This document shows positions 22,226-32,583 of a stretch of 64,000 nt of DNA, in pieces; position 1 is the stretch's first letter; every line of letters starts with the position of its first letter. The stretch comes from Rhododendron vialii (lineage: Eukaryota > Streptophyta > Magnoliopsida > Ericales > Ericaceae), in the NCBI RefSeq assembly GCF_030253575.1, contig NC_080559.1, positions 35,654,501 to 35,718,500 of the forward strand. Direction: 5' to 3'. The notes under the pieces were generated by a model. The model made no database searches. It had not been told where the DNA came from and saw only the letters and a list, made by a program, of their open reading frames with translations. A program made the position numbers and the translations under genes.

Positions 22226-24394
22226 ATGGGACACGAAAGATGGGTTTTAGCTCTCCCAACCTGTAAAACCCCTACCTCACATCATCAAATTCCACTCTTG
22301 TTGCTCGTAATGCTATTTCTGCTGTTAACTCCACCTTCTCTGTCTATCAATGAGACTGACACTGAAACTGATCTTCTTCACCCAAAAGACAGAAATGCCC
22401 TTGTCTTGTTCAAGTCACAGGTACAAGACCCATACCAGTTCTTGTCCAGTTGGGTTGGGTCCAATTGCACCAACTGGACCGGGGTCACCTGCTCCAACCG
22501 GACTGGCCGAGTCATTTCCATCAACCTCACTGGCATGAATTTGTCAGGCCTAGTTCATCCCAGTCTATGTAAGCTCTTGTTTCTTGAAACCCTAATCTTG
22601 CCCCATAACAGCTTTTACGGTTCATTACCACCCTGTTTGTGTAAGCTAATGAATCTCAAAACCCTAGATTTTGGGCATAACATGGGTTTGAATGGCACTG
22701 TTCCCCCCTGCATTGGGAATTTCTCTATGACACTTGAACGCATTGACTTGAGTTTCAATTCATTCACAGGGGAAATTCCTGAAACATTGTATTACTTGAA
22801 ATCACTCAAGTATTTGGATCTTTCTCATAACAACTTACAGGGAAATCTTGGCGATTTTGGCCAGTCTTTGGTGTATCTGAATCTGGAGTCTAATTCTATT
22901 TCGGGTACTTTGCCTTGCCTTTCAGCCTCTGTCGAATCGATTTGGGTTCTAAATTTAGCTAATAACTCTATTTTGGGAGGAATACCTTCTTGCATTTCAT
23001 CCCTTCGAGAATTGAGACAGCTGAATCTGTCTTTTAATGGATTAAGATACGGGATTTCGCCTATACTCTTGTTCTCGGATAAACTAGTTGTTTTGGATCT
23101 AAGTTTCAACTCTTTGTCCGGGTTGCTTCCAAGAAAAATTGCAGAAGGGGGCTCAGAGAAATCGGGGCTTTTACTTCTTGACCTGTCACACAATCAGTTT
23201 TCTGGTGATATTCCGTTGACCATAACGGAATTGAAAAGCTTGCAAGTGTTGTTCCTTTCCAACAATCTTCTCACAGGTGAAATCCCAGAAAGGATTGGCA
23301 ATTTGACGTATCTCCAAGTGATTGATCTTTCACACAACTTGCTGTCTGGTTCCATTCCTTTGAACATTGTCGGTTGTTTTCAACTACTTGCATTGATACT
23401 GAATAATAACAATCTTTCTGGTGAAATTCAGCCAGAACTCGATGCATTGGATAGTTTGAAGATACTAGATATAAGCAATAATGAGATCTCTGGAGAAATC
23501 CCACTAACTTTGGCAGGCTGTAAATCATTGGAGGTTGTAGATTTCAGCTATAACAATCTCTCTGGAGCTCTGAATGATGCAATAACCAAATGGGTAAACC
23601 TCAGGTTTATCTCCCTTGCTCAAAATAAGTTCAGTGGAGCTCTACCCACTTGGCTGTTCTCATTTCAATTAATCCAAACAATGGATCTATCTGGAAACAA
23701 GTTTTCTGGCTACATACCAGATGGAAACTTCAACTTCAGCTTAAAGTTCAACAGTAGTAACTTTGGTACGACAACATCGTTTGAACAGTTGCCAATATTG
23801 CAAAGTCTGCAGATGAAACTCTCTGTGCTTGTTTCTGATATCAATGAGTTGGGCTTCGATTATCACCTATTTTCTGCAGTTGGAATCGATTTATCTCGTA
23901 ACTTGCTCCATGGGGAGATTCCAGTTAGTCTGTTTGGATTACATGGTTTGGAGTATCTGAACTTATCTTACAATTTTCTTGATGGGAAGGTTCCAACGAG
24001 TTTGAACAATATGTCGAGTTTAAGGGCCTTGGATTTGTCACATAATTCGCTGTCAGGTCAGATCCCTGAGAACATATCCTGTCTTGGAAACCTCACCCTG
24101 TTGAATCTCTCGTATAACTGCTTCTCTGGTATTCTTCCCAAGAAACAGCGATATTCGAGGTTTCCAGGAGCATTTGCAGGCAATCCAGATTTGTGCGTGG
24201 AGGAGTCCCCTGGTGAAGCGTGTCAGACGAAAGGCCTTCCTACAGTGCCGAACAAGAATTTTGAAGAAGAAACGGATGGGCCAATTTCAATATGGGTATT
24301 CTGTATAAGCGCAGTTGTTAGCTTTTACTTTGGTATCATTACTCTCTTTTGCTCTGCTCGTACGAGAAACTACATCCTCCAAACAAAACTGTAA
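22226..24394 (+). CDS. CLV2: CLAVATA2 receptor-like protein
   Basis: CLV2 is a plasma-membrane LRR receptor-like protein without a kinase. It acts with the pseudokinase CORYNE in CLE-peptide signalling that limits stem-cell number in meristems. The product is 722 residues (Arabidopsis CLV2 is about 720) in one exon, as in known CLV2 genes. Visible parts: a hydrophobic signal segment at about 22-40; an LRRNT cap at about 50-92 with SSWVGSNCTNWTGVTC; a long LRR array with a non-LRR island at about 500-560; a C-terminal cap; one membrane span at about 688-708 after DGPISIWVF; and a short basic tail ending NYILQTKL. The stretch PLNIVGCFQLLALILNNNNL matches the family very closely. The start at 22226 (ACCATGG) was chosen over an ATG 28 codons upstream because it gives the family length and a proper signal peptide. 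Confidence 0.95.
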   Translation: MGHERWVLALPTCKTPTSHHQIPLLLLVMLFLLLTPPSLSINETDTETDLLHPKDRNALVLFKSQVQDPYQFLSSWVGSNCTNWTGVTCSNRTGRVISINLTGMNLSGLVHPSLCKLLFLETLILPHNSFYGSLPPCLCKLMNLKTLDFGHNMGLNGTVPPCIGNFSMTLERIDLSFNSFTGEIPETLYYLKSLKYLDLSHNNLQGNLGDFGQSLVYLNLESNSISGTLPCLSASVESIWVLNLANNSILGGIPSCISSLRELRQLNLSFNGLRYGISPILLFSDKLVVLDLSFNSLSGLLPRKIAEGGSEKSGLLLLDLSHNQFSGDIPLTITELKSLQVLFLSNNLLTGEIPERIGNLTYLQVIDLSHNLLSGSIPLNIVGCFQLLALILNNNNLSGEIQPELDALDSLKILDISNNEISGEIPLTLAGCKSLEVVDFSYNNLSGALNDAITKWVNLRFISLAQNKFSGALPTWLFSFQLIQTMDLSGNKFSGYIPDGNFNFSLKFNSSNFGTTTSFEQLPILQSLQMKLSVLVSDINELGFDYHLFSAVGIDLSRNLLHGEIPVSLFGLHGLEYLNLSYNFLDGKVPTSLNNMSSLRALDLSHNSLSGQIPENISCLGNLTLLNLSYNCFSGILPKKQRYSRFPGAFAGNPDLCVEESPGEACQTKGLPTVPNKNFEEETDGPISIWVFCISAVVSFYFGIITLFCSARTRNYILQTKL

Positions 24395-25527
24395 TCTTGT
24401 CTATTTGTATGAGAGTGGAAACTCTCTTGGTTGTACATTTACATTTCTGAGTGCTTTGCCTAGTTCTGTATCAACTCCTCCTGTTTTGGTAGCTGTATGT
24501 TCTACTTGCAAAGCATTTTTCATTTTACTAGTGGGTGATTACGTTTCGTTAACTTTAATGTGGATGGACTAGGACAATTTGTAAGTATGTATTCGGACCT
24601 GCTTTTTGTCACCTTAAACTGGAAAGGCGAGTTCTTTCCCAGTGTGAGAACTGAGAACAGTTATTGGGATGAAGTGTTCTGCTACATTCCTATCAAACTG
24701 GACATTGAACTTTGAAAGTCCTATACATGGCTTGAGATCCAACGTTCTCCCTTACTATGAAAACCCTTGAGTACTTACCGAGACATGGACCACATGGTAG
24801 GGAAAGAACACACAAGTTCATAAGAATCTCTCTTTTCTCCTTTCTTTGGGTTTGGGAGCTTAATCTTGAGCATGCTTGTGAATCATAGGAAGCAGCAGCC
24901 AATGGATTCAAATGTAACAAACTAAAACGTCTAATTAGTTGTTCATCTGATATTACTATTATAGGCGAAAACCCACCTGATTTTTTCTTCTTTTTTTCCC
25001 TTCATATCTTATGTGTTCGAGCCAATTTATGTACAGTTGGATTAATTTTGGATCTAATACCACATTCGATTAGTGGGACCCATCAAAATAGTTTCACTTC
25101 ACACTCACCCTTTCAACCAGTCAGCCAATGCTGCCGCCTGTGATTGAGAGGCAGCAAGTAGTGGGAGCCGGAGGTTGGGTGAGGGTTGAAGACAGGGTAT
25201 TTTGGGTAATTGTGCGGAGAGAAAGGAACATAAAATTCTAAAACTCGGAGGGGTGTACATTGTAAAGACAACATACATAGAGATTAACTTCCTTCCTTGC
25301 GTCTTTCATCATTTGGGATTTTTTGTATTTGGGGAGTAATCAGATGATGAAGAGTGTACGTGGGTATTTTAATCATCAGTTTAATAAATTCGGATGACCA
25401 TATTATCGTCGGGCCGCTGTAATAGAATGGATTTACGGGGTCTCCGTGAAAAACCAATGTTTCCGAAGGAGGAAAAAAAGGTGCGTGTTCAATTTAGAAG
25501 CTCCGGTCAGTCACCAGCAGTAGAGAA
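24395..25527. other. 3' flank of CLV2 and promoter side of the HAD gene
   Basis: No gene is seen. The spacer between two plus-strand genes is about 1.1 kb, so the promoter of the downstream gene should lie here. No clear TATA box was picked out. Confidence 0.45.
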
Positions 25528-28500
25528 ATGACTACTACGGCTCTTTGGAGACCATCGGCCATACCCATATTCTCTCTTACTACTATTTTACCTCTAAATC
25601 GAAAACCCAATTCCCCAGCAGCATTATCTACGAAAATGGCCCTCAATATTAACGCCAACAACATCAACAGCAGCAGCAGCAGCAAGGGGAACGAGATCAG
25701 ATCCCACCTTAATACCAATAATCCTAGCAATGGGAAGAGTCAGAGAAAGCTACCGGTTTTTCTGTTCGACGTCATGGACACGATCGTTCGCGACCCTTTT
25801 TATCACGATGTTCCTGCTTTCTTCGGGTAAAATCCATTCTTTCAATTCCATTTTTTTGCTTATTCGTTGGTTGAATCCAATTTTTGCATTCTGATGTCTT
25901 TTTGGCCATGCTTGATTGCGCTGAATCCAATTTTAGTAGAATTAGCCTCCAAGAAGGGAATGATATCAAGATTTAAATCTCTCTCCCTCTTCCTCTCCCT
26001 CTCCCTCTCTCTCTCTCTCACACACACACACTAAGAGAGAGAGAGAGAAGGGAAGTGATTGAATTTTGCTTTAAGTTGAATACTAGCATGTTGTACCCCC
26101 AAAAAACAAAATTTCTTATGCAACCCTGGTGGTCAAGAAAGCATCTGGCTTACTCATTTTCATGTTTCACAAACATTTCTTATTTCTAGTCCACCTTTTT
26201 TGCTTCTTCCTGCCCTCTTGAATTTTTCTTGAGTAATGGTTCTTTCCTAAATTTATTGTGTTTTGAAAGTGAGATGTCGTGCACAGAATGTCAATGAAGG
26301 AATTAATTGAATGCAAGCATCCAACAGCATGGATTGAATTTGAAAGAGGGTTGATAAATGAGGTATAATGCGAAATGGTATGGATAATTTATCTACTTCG
26401 TAGTTGCTTGTGAGAGAATTCTGGTGAATAAAAAACTTCTCACAAGAAGTTAAAGAGTTACAGTAATTTTTACAGAAATGCACTTAGGGCTCCATTTCTT
26501 TTCCTTCATTAAGATTCCACCTTGGACACCTCAAAATATTGAGGTAATGTGAATGTAACTTTACAACTTGTTGCAGAATAGATAGTTGGGAGGGTTGAAG
26601 TTTGTTACTTTGCTCATATTTCATAAAAAAAAAATGTTTTGTTTGTATTATTCTCTTGCATGAATTTTACACTTCGCTTTCTTCCAGACAGAGCTTGCTG
26701 GGAAATTTTTTAAAGACGGAAGGCTTTTTGATTTGGAAGGTATGTGAGATTATTACACAGAATTTGATCTGGCAACGACTGTTGAAGCAAAACTCCATCC
26801 ATGGTGCTTGAAGTTTCTTTTCTCCTTTCATGTTCAGGCTATGGCCACTGGCCAGATATAAAATACCCGTATATTGCTCTTATTCTAACAACCATAATAA
26901 GACTTTGCTACTAGATTGAATGAGTATTCTGCTGTTAATGAGTTATCGTCATGATGCAATAATTTGTATTAAACTGGTAACAGTAAATTACCTATGATGA
27001 ATCTATCCTAATTTATTTGCTTGAGCAATTATCTGTTTCCGTAATTTCCTCGATATTACTAACAAGAATAATGCTGCATGCTTTTATGTTCTCCTCTAGG
27101 CATTTTCTCAAGTTCTCAACAGACCAATGGAACTTCAGTTATTTAGTGTGGGTGCCTGGGTGGGTTTACATCCGTCCAGAACCCACCTGTATTCTCTTTT
27201 TGCATCTTCTATATGTCATTTTGCATGTACTATATATGTTCCCTTTGCATCTTTATGTATGATACTAGACTGAATTAGTGTTTCTCTAGTCTCATATAAG
27301 ATCAAAGGTCTTTTGTGGGGCAAAGGCTGGATATAGGATTTTGATTCTTTTATTCACAATATTTGTGTGACACTTTGTGTGCGCATGTTTGGGACTCATT
27401 ATTATAGAAGGCCATTACTCCGTTTTGTTCCTGCCAATTCTAGGAGCACCCTGGCTTATTCCACATAACTAGACTTCCTTGGATTAAGTGAAACTATTAA
27501 ATGCCCTGCAACCTTACTATACTTTTTCATGGTTTTATAAAAAAAATTCTACGCCCTCTGTAAAATGATCTTGTGTATCTAGTTGTCGAAGTATCATATG
27601 TTTTTTGTCTTGCAGGGCTTAAAAGTTGCATGATAAGAGGATACTCTTACATAGAAGGAGTTGAAGAATTACTTCATGCTTTAAAGCAAAGCCACTACGA
27701 GATGCATGCTTTCACAAATTATCCGATCTGGTATGGGTAACTAATACAGCAAACTCGGATTGATTGCTCGTTACTAGTTCTTATGCATAGATTTTTGTAC
27801 TTTGTAGGTATGAATTGATTGAGGAGAAGTTGAAACTCTCAACCTATCTATCTTGGTCCTTCTGTTCATGCATAACTGGTATTCTCATGGTCTCATGGTT
27901 TGACCTTGTATAGAATTTCTGCTATGAGTGCTCATTCTTTTTGTTTTTTGATAAGTAAATAATTATGAGTGCTCATTCTTGCATGCCTGAGTGCTTATAA
28001 GCTTGGACTGGAGAATTTTCAGTTGCTGCTGTACTGGATATTTTCTACATTGTTTATGACTAAACCGTGTGCAGGGATACTTCATACTTGAAATCATTTT
28101 AACTCCGTTCTATAATTATGATGGAGATAACAGAAAGACCTAAACAACTGGTACTCTGCTATAGAATGAGAGTCCTGATGCTCTCTTTTGAATTTTTTGT
28201 ACATGCTGTCTGCAATTGAATAAATTTGGAGGATTTCAGCATTCTACTAAGGTCATAAAGTTGTGCATGTTCTCCATTCCACCGCTTCATTCTTTCTGCC
28301 CTCATCGAAGTCATCATCGATTTTGTATTATTACATCATGGCCACTGATGATATATTGATGGATTGCTTGTTTGAGGCCATCCTGACTATTTCTGACATC
28401 AGGCCATATTGCTGTCATCCTTTCTGTTTCCTTGTGGCTAATGCATATCAACACATTGCTACAAGGCCGTACTTACAAGTGCATGCACTTCAATTTCAAA

Positions 28501-29716
28501 CCACAGGAACTGGACTCTAACCAATAGGATTTCTTGTGGTCATATACTGTCTTCAGAATGTTTGTGATTTCTGTAATTAGTAATCTTTTTCCTGAATACA
28601 GGTAAAAGGAAGCCCGATCCCGACTTTTATTTAGAAGTTCTGAGGCATCTTAATGTTGAGCCAGCAAGCTGTGTCTTCATTGATGACAGGTTATTCTTTT
28701 TGCATGTTAGTCTGGGTTGTTGGGGAGAATGTGTCTTTTCTATTTGGCAAGTGACAAAGAATTCTCTCGTTAGTTTGGAAACCAGTCCGCATTCCTCAAA
28801 TTCAGTTATTCCTTGTCTTTAATCCAAGTTTTCCTAGGATAGAGATATTTTGATTTCCATGGGGTGGATAGCATTTCGTTTCCAACCTGGAAACATGCGT
28901 TCATGGTCAGGTCGTGTCCTGGCTCAGCCAATGGCAGCAATTTTGTCAATGCTAACGTGTTAATTTGACCTGATCAAAAAAACGTGTTAATTTGACATAA
29001 CAGAAGTTATCTCTCTAAGCTGTTTCCCATCCTTGTCTGAGTATGAAATATTGGAGTTAATGACAAACACTATCATATGATGAGTAGACATGCTTTATCT
29101 GTGTCTCTATCAACACTATCATATATCTACAATTTTGCCACACTAATGCAATTCATCCTGTGGAGAGAAAATTAGCACTTGCTCGAAGATTTAGATCACG
29201 AAAGCCTTATCCCAGTTATTGAATTGTGATAAAGATTGCATAAACATAATGTTTGTACGGGCAACATATGCACCAGAAACATTTTTACTGAAATTTAACT
29301 TGAGCCATTGCTTTATTATAATTTATACGCGATCCCCAAGACTATACGATGTGACGTTTCCAGTAAAAGTTCAACAGATGTCTGCAATCTGACAATTATG
29401 AAAAGCAGATTGCGTTACCTATTTCCTAGGGTTTGTTGGTTGATTGTAATGAGAAAATAGTATGCTTTTGAGGCCCTTCAGTTTTTACACTCCAGCATTA
29501 GCTACTCTTTCTGTTTTTTGCCTCTACTCATTTATATGGTCGGCAACCCACATCAGGATGGCAAATGTTGAGGCTGCAACTGATGCTGGAATCGTCGGTA
29601 TACATTTCAAGGGTGCAACTTCATTGCGTCAGGATCTCACTCTCCTAGGCCTTGATTTTTCAGTAAACAAAGATGATGAAGATCCAGCAGAGCATAAAGC
29701 AGAATACTTCCCTTGA
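25528..29716 (+). CDS. CPFHY1: Chloroplast FMN hydrolase, HAD superfamily
   Basis: Seven exons, all joined in frame: 25528-25826, 26287-26362, 26688-26739, 27616-27730, 27808-27878, 28602-28689, 29557-29716, giving 286 residues. The family hydrolyses flavin mononucleotide to riboflavin in plastids. The first 70 or so residues are Ser/Thr/Asn-rich with few acidic residues, as in a transit peptide. HAD motifs: I, FDVMDTIVRDPF (nucleophile Asp; the usual second Asp is Met and the next residue is Asp, as I recall for the Arabidopsis protein); II, Thr in HAFTNYP; III, Lys in GKRKPDPDFY; IV, FIDDR. ECKHPTAWIEFERGLI and the exon layout agree with the Arabidopsis At1g79790 type. FMN specificity is inferred from family likeness. 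All introns are GT-AG. No disruption is seen. Confidence 0.9.
27923..27980 (-). repeat. Micro-insertion footprint with 17-bp direct repeats
   Basis: TATGAGTGCTCATTCTT is repeated perfectly at 27923-27939 and 27964-27980. The 24 bases between them read, on the minus strand, TACTTATCAAAAAAC plus flanking bases. It lies in an intron of the FMN hydrolase gene. The TTTTTTGATAAGTA core is identical in the footprint at 37894-37944. Confidence 0.65.
28954..28996 (+). repeat. Micro-insertion footprint with 16-bp direct repeats
   Basis: AACGTGTTAATTTGAC occurs at 28954-28969 and 28981-28996 with only CTGATCAAAAA between. It lies in the last intron of the FMN hydrolase gene. The same CTGATCAAAAA is found inside the unrelated direct repeats at 42883-42926. 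Confidence 0.7.
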
Positions 29717-30417
29717 GTTCTGTTAGCTCTCACACAGTACCTGATCGTAGATTTTACATATTTTAATGTTTACCTTTATTTCGTATATAGCGGATTCAAT
29801 TTTGAGTTGGTATGGAAATAATTTATGACCTGTTTGTACCAACACCTTTTAATCTCTAATGACTCTTACATTACAGAGATTTCCTTTATCCAAGTCTTCC
29901 TTTGGAACAACAAAAAATAAATATTTAAATATTTGTTTCTTTTGTGTGCTCAACTTTTCTCCATTAAGCACCTTTGGATCGTAAATTCATTTTATTTACC
30001 GATGAAGATTGAATAATAAAGCTAAAAGATTCACAAAGAGAACTGAGGAGAACTATTGATTTTCTTATTGTCTAAATCAGGTAGTATGATATATACTCTC
30101 AAAAATCAGGTATAATATATTTGCTCAAAAATCAGGTACTACTTCCAATGGTGTAGACCAATTTAAAAGTTTAGGTCCTCGACAGTTATCTCAGAGCAGG
30201 ATTCACGACCTCAAATAGTGATAACTATCTTGTTTTTCCTGTGCCTCAAATATTTCAGCGGCTCTAAATAAGTGGACTGATTTTGGATGGCCTCAAGTTT
30301 TTTGGGGATGTTTTCGGTTGTTTCTTTGTCCAATTTACAGCTGCAAATTTTTTTCCTCTCAAAACTCTTCCAAGAAGATAGGGCAAAACGATACCGGTGA
30401 AGAAAAGGTAAAACAAA
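29717..30417. other. Spacer with a short tandem repeat
   Basis: At about 30076-30145 a unit of 26-29 bases starting AAATCAGGTA recurs about three times, ending roughly 270 bases before the F-box start codon. No gene is seen in the spacer. Confidence 0.55.
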
Positions 30418-31542
30418 ATGGAAATACAAGTAGAGGTGTATCTGCCTGAAGATGTGTTGATTCAAATTTTATCAAGGCTACCAGTGAAATCACTGATGAG
30501 ATTCAGGACTGTATGCAAGTCCTGGAATTCTCTTGTCAAAAGCTCTGCTTTCGTTTCCAAGCACCTCGAAAACCACACCAACTCCTCCACCGTGAAGAAT
30601 ATTTCACGCCTTCTTGTTTGCCATCGCGACAATCCTACCAACAAACGAAAGATCTCATTGTTCACGAATGACAATCTCAAAGAATTCGTTAGCCAAGAAT
30701 TATCACCATTCTTTGATAACAAGTTTGGTCACATACGACTTATTGGCCCGTGTAATGGCATAGTTTGCTTGTATGGATTTACGGACAACATTGCTCTATG
30801 GAACCCTTCAATCGGAGAATTCAAGACTCTCCCAGTATCCCCAATACCACGTCCACCGGATGCTAGAATCCTAGGTGGCGATCTTGCTTTCGGTTTCGAT
30901 TCCAAAACCAATCATTACAAAGTAATGCAAATCTTGTTCTGCTCTTCAAACAAGTTTGGCGCTGCTTACCATGTGGAGATATATAATCTGACAACAGATT
31001 CTTGGAGAGAATATGGTGGGATTGTGCCTGCAAATATTATGTATGTCAATATTTGGAGTATGTTATACAGAACAGAAACTTTCTGCTGGTGGGCAAAGGA
31101 TGGTGACCATGAGATAATCCTTTCATTTGACATGGCCAATGAGGAATTTAAGAGAAGTCCACTGCCATCTGATATAGAAGATCTTGGGGGAGCGCACAGA
31201 ATTACGCGGGCTATAGTGCCGATGAATGAGTCTATAGCATTGATTGTTTATCCTCAGAAACAAGTGGAGAAATTTTTTGATTTATGGGTAATGAAAGAAT
31301 TGGGTGTTGAGGAGTCTTGGACTAGACTGTCGACTATCGGACCTCTTTCCGGAATCGAGAGGCCATTAGGGTTTTGGAATAAAGGCGAGTTTATTCTGGA
31401 AAATAGTTTTGGAGAGCTAGTTTTGTATGACCATTGTATCCAACAAATTAAAAATCTTGGATTGCAGGGCAAAAGGGACAGGTTAGAGGTGGTTGTTTAC
31501 ATGGAGAGCTTAGTTGCACTCAATAGTGGAAGTGAATCTTAG
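30418..31542 (+). CDS. F-box protein with FBA-type associated domain
   Basis: A single-exon protein of 374 residues. An F-box at about 5-45 reads LPEDVLIQILSRLPVKSL then FRTVCKSWNSLV, the surface that binds SKP1/ASK in SCF ubiquitin ligases. The rest matches the FBA_1 associated domain: GPCNGIVCLYGF, ALWNPSIGEFKTLP, GFDSKTNHYKVMQI, VEIYNLTTDSWREY and LWVMKELGVEESWTRL in the expected order. The gene belongs to the large CPR1/At3g23880-like group, so orthology and substrate cannot be told from sequence alone. The start at 30418 (AAAATGG) is the first ATG of the frame and puts the F-box at the N-terminus. The frame is intact. Confidence 0.9.
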   Translation: MEIQVEVYLPEDVLIQILSRLPVKSLMRFRTVCKSWNSLVKSSAFVSKHLENHTNSSTVKNISRLLVCHRDNPTNKRKISLFTNDNLKEFVSQELSPFFDNKFGHIRLIGPCNGIVCLYGFTDNIALWNPSIGEFKTLPVSPIPRPPDARILGGDLAFGFDSKTNHYKVMQILFCSSNKFGAAYHVEIYNLTTDSWREYGGIVPANIMYVNIWSMLYRTETFCWWAKDGDHEIILSFDMANEEFKRSPLPSDIEDLGGAHRITRAIVPMNESIALIVYPQKQVEKFFDLWVMKELGVEESWTRLSTIGPLSGIERPLGFWNKGEFILENSFGELVLYDHCIQQIKNLGLQGKRDRLEVVVYMESLVALNSGSES

Positions 31543-32167
31543 GAAGATAACTTTTGTGATACAAAGTTGCAGAACTTTTGTTTCTTTGCAAGCTTTTGTG
31601 AAAGCCACAAGAAGTAGATTTCTATTGTTTTTGGAATTGCATTACAGTATTGTTATAAACTTTGAGTTAGTTGATAACCCGGTGACCGAGTCTTTTTACA
31701 ACTATGGATTACTTATTTCTCAACCTACGAATTGCATTGCAGTAATGTGCACAAATCTAGATGTAGATGTGTCTAAAACCGTTCGATATGTGTGAGCTCC
31801 ACATTTATTGTATGAGACCCAGGTGTATCGGATTGTTCCAGTCATATCTGTGTCCGAATTCATGCATATCCATCCATAGGATTGGTCTGAATTATAAGAA
31901 GTTGAATCCTCCTCAACGTTCGAGCTGGCATTGAAGGGATAAGAATGGAATCCATAAAATAAAATGGTAATTAATGCACATACATATATTTGGAGAAGTG
32001 CCAATCCAGCAAAGTAAATGACAATAATTGTCACTTGCCAAAAAAAATTATAATAATTGTGTAATTAGAAAACAATATTCTCTTTCCCTTTTGAGAGAAG
32101 AGAAAAATAAGTTTCACACCATTACTATATTATATACTTTTCCCTCCTTTCTCATATGCATGTATAG
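31543..32167. other. Spacer upstream of the small-peptide candidate
   Basis: AT-rich spacer. A 9-bp direct repeat around an A-run is at 32023-32060. No gene is recognised; open frames on both strands are short and overlap. Confidence 0.5.
32023..32060 (+). repeat. Micro-insertion footprint with 9-bp direct repeats
   Basis: AATAATTGT is repeated at 32023-32031 and 32052-32060 around 20 bases containing CACTTGCCAAAAAAAA. The repeat is short and AT-rich, so this is the least secure of the footprints. Confidence 0.4.
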
Positions 32168-32174
32168 TATAAAT
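32168..32174 (+). promoter_or_regulatory. TATA box (TATAAAT)
   Basis: TATAAAT lies 109 bases upstream of the ATG at 32283, leaving room for a transcription start about 30 bases on and a leader of about 80 bases. Its spacing supports the small-peptide gene below. Confidence 0.5.
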
Positions 32175-32282
32175 GCAGCACAAGGTTTTCTGAAGCTAGA
32201 AACAAAACAAGGTTACTCAAATATATAGTCAGAGGCAGAGCTAGCTAGGGTAACGGAAGGTGTAAAGAAGAGGAGTTTGGGC

Positions 32283-32426
32283 ATGAAGTTGGTGGTGGTG
32301 GTGGTGGTGATGATGATGGCCATTGTGGCTCTCCTGGCCATTGGGGTTGAGAGTGGTGTTCCTTCTTGCTGCTTTCATGACCCTGAATGCTGCCAGCGCG
32401 ACCTTGCAAGGGCTCAAAAACCCTAA
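32283..32426 (+). CDS. Candidate small secreted peptide with paired cysteines
   Basis: A 47-codon frame begins MKLVVVVVVMMMAIVALLAI, a typical secretion signal (Lys then an unbroken hydrophobic core, likely cut after about residue 22-24). A short polar mature part follows, with CCFHDPECC then a basic tail ending RAQKP. The four cysteines form two adjacent pairs separated by five residues, which could make two disulphides. A TATA box at 32168, a poly(A) signal at 32578 and the single short exon make a compact gene. I do not recognise the family. The hydrophobic core is coded by a GTG/ATG repeat, so a chance frame in a trinucleotide repeat is the main alternative. It was missed by length cut-offs. 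No function is proposed beyond probable secretion. Confidence 0.45.
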   Translation: MKLVVVVVVMMMAIVALLAIGVESGVPSCCFHDPECCQRDLARAQKP

Positions 32427-32577
32427 TAGCTACCTTTATCCACCTAGTTACCTACCTCCAACATGTGATTTAGTAGTAATTCGATCTATATTTTACAAGT
32501 CCAAATCTTATTTGTGAATCTTTCCACCCTTTGTGCGAGAATTCACTATTTAGTGCTTGTGGTTATCTTGTTCGTGA

Positions 32578-32583
32578 AATAAA
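32578..32583 (+). terminator. Poly(A) signal (AATAAA)
   Basis: A canonical AATAAA lies 152 bases after the stop codon of the small-peptide candidate, followed by GT-rich sequence. It would give a transcript of about 0.4 kb. Confidence 0.4.

Noticed and set aside
32323-32517. 64-codon frame overlapping the small-peptide candidate
   Set aside because: It begins at a non-ATG codon, and the overlapping frame from 32283 has an ATG in better position relative to the TATA box.
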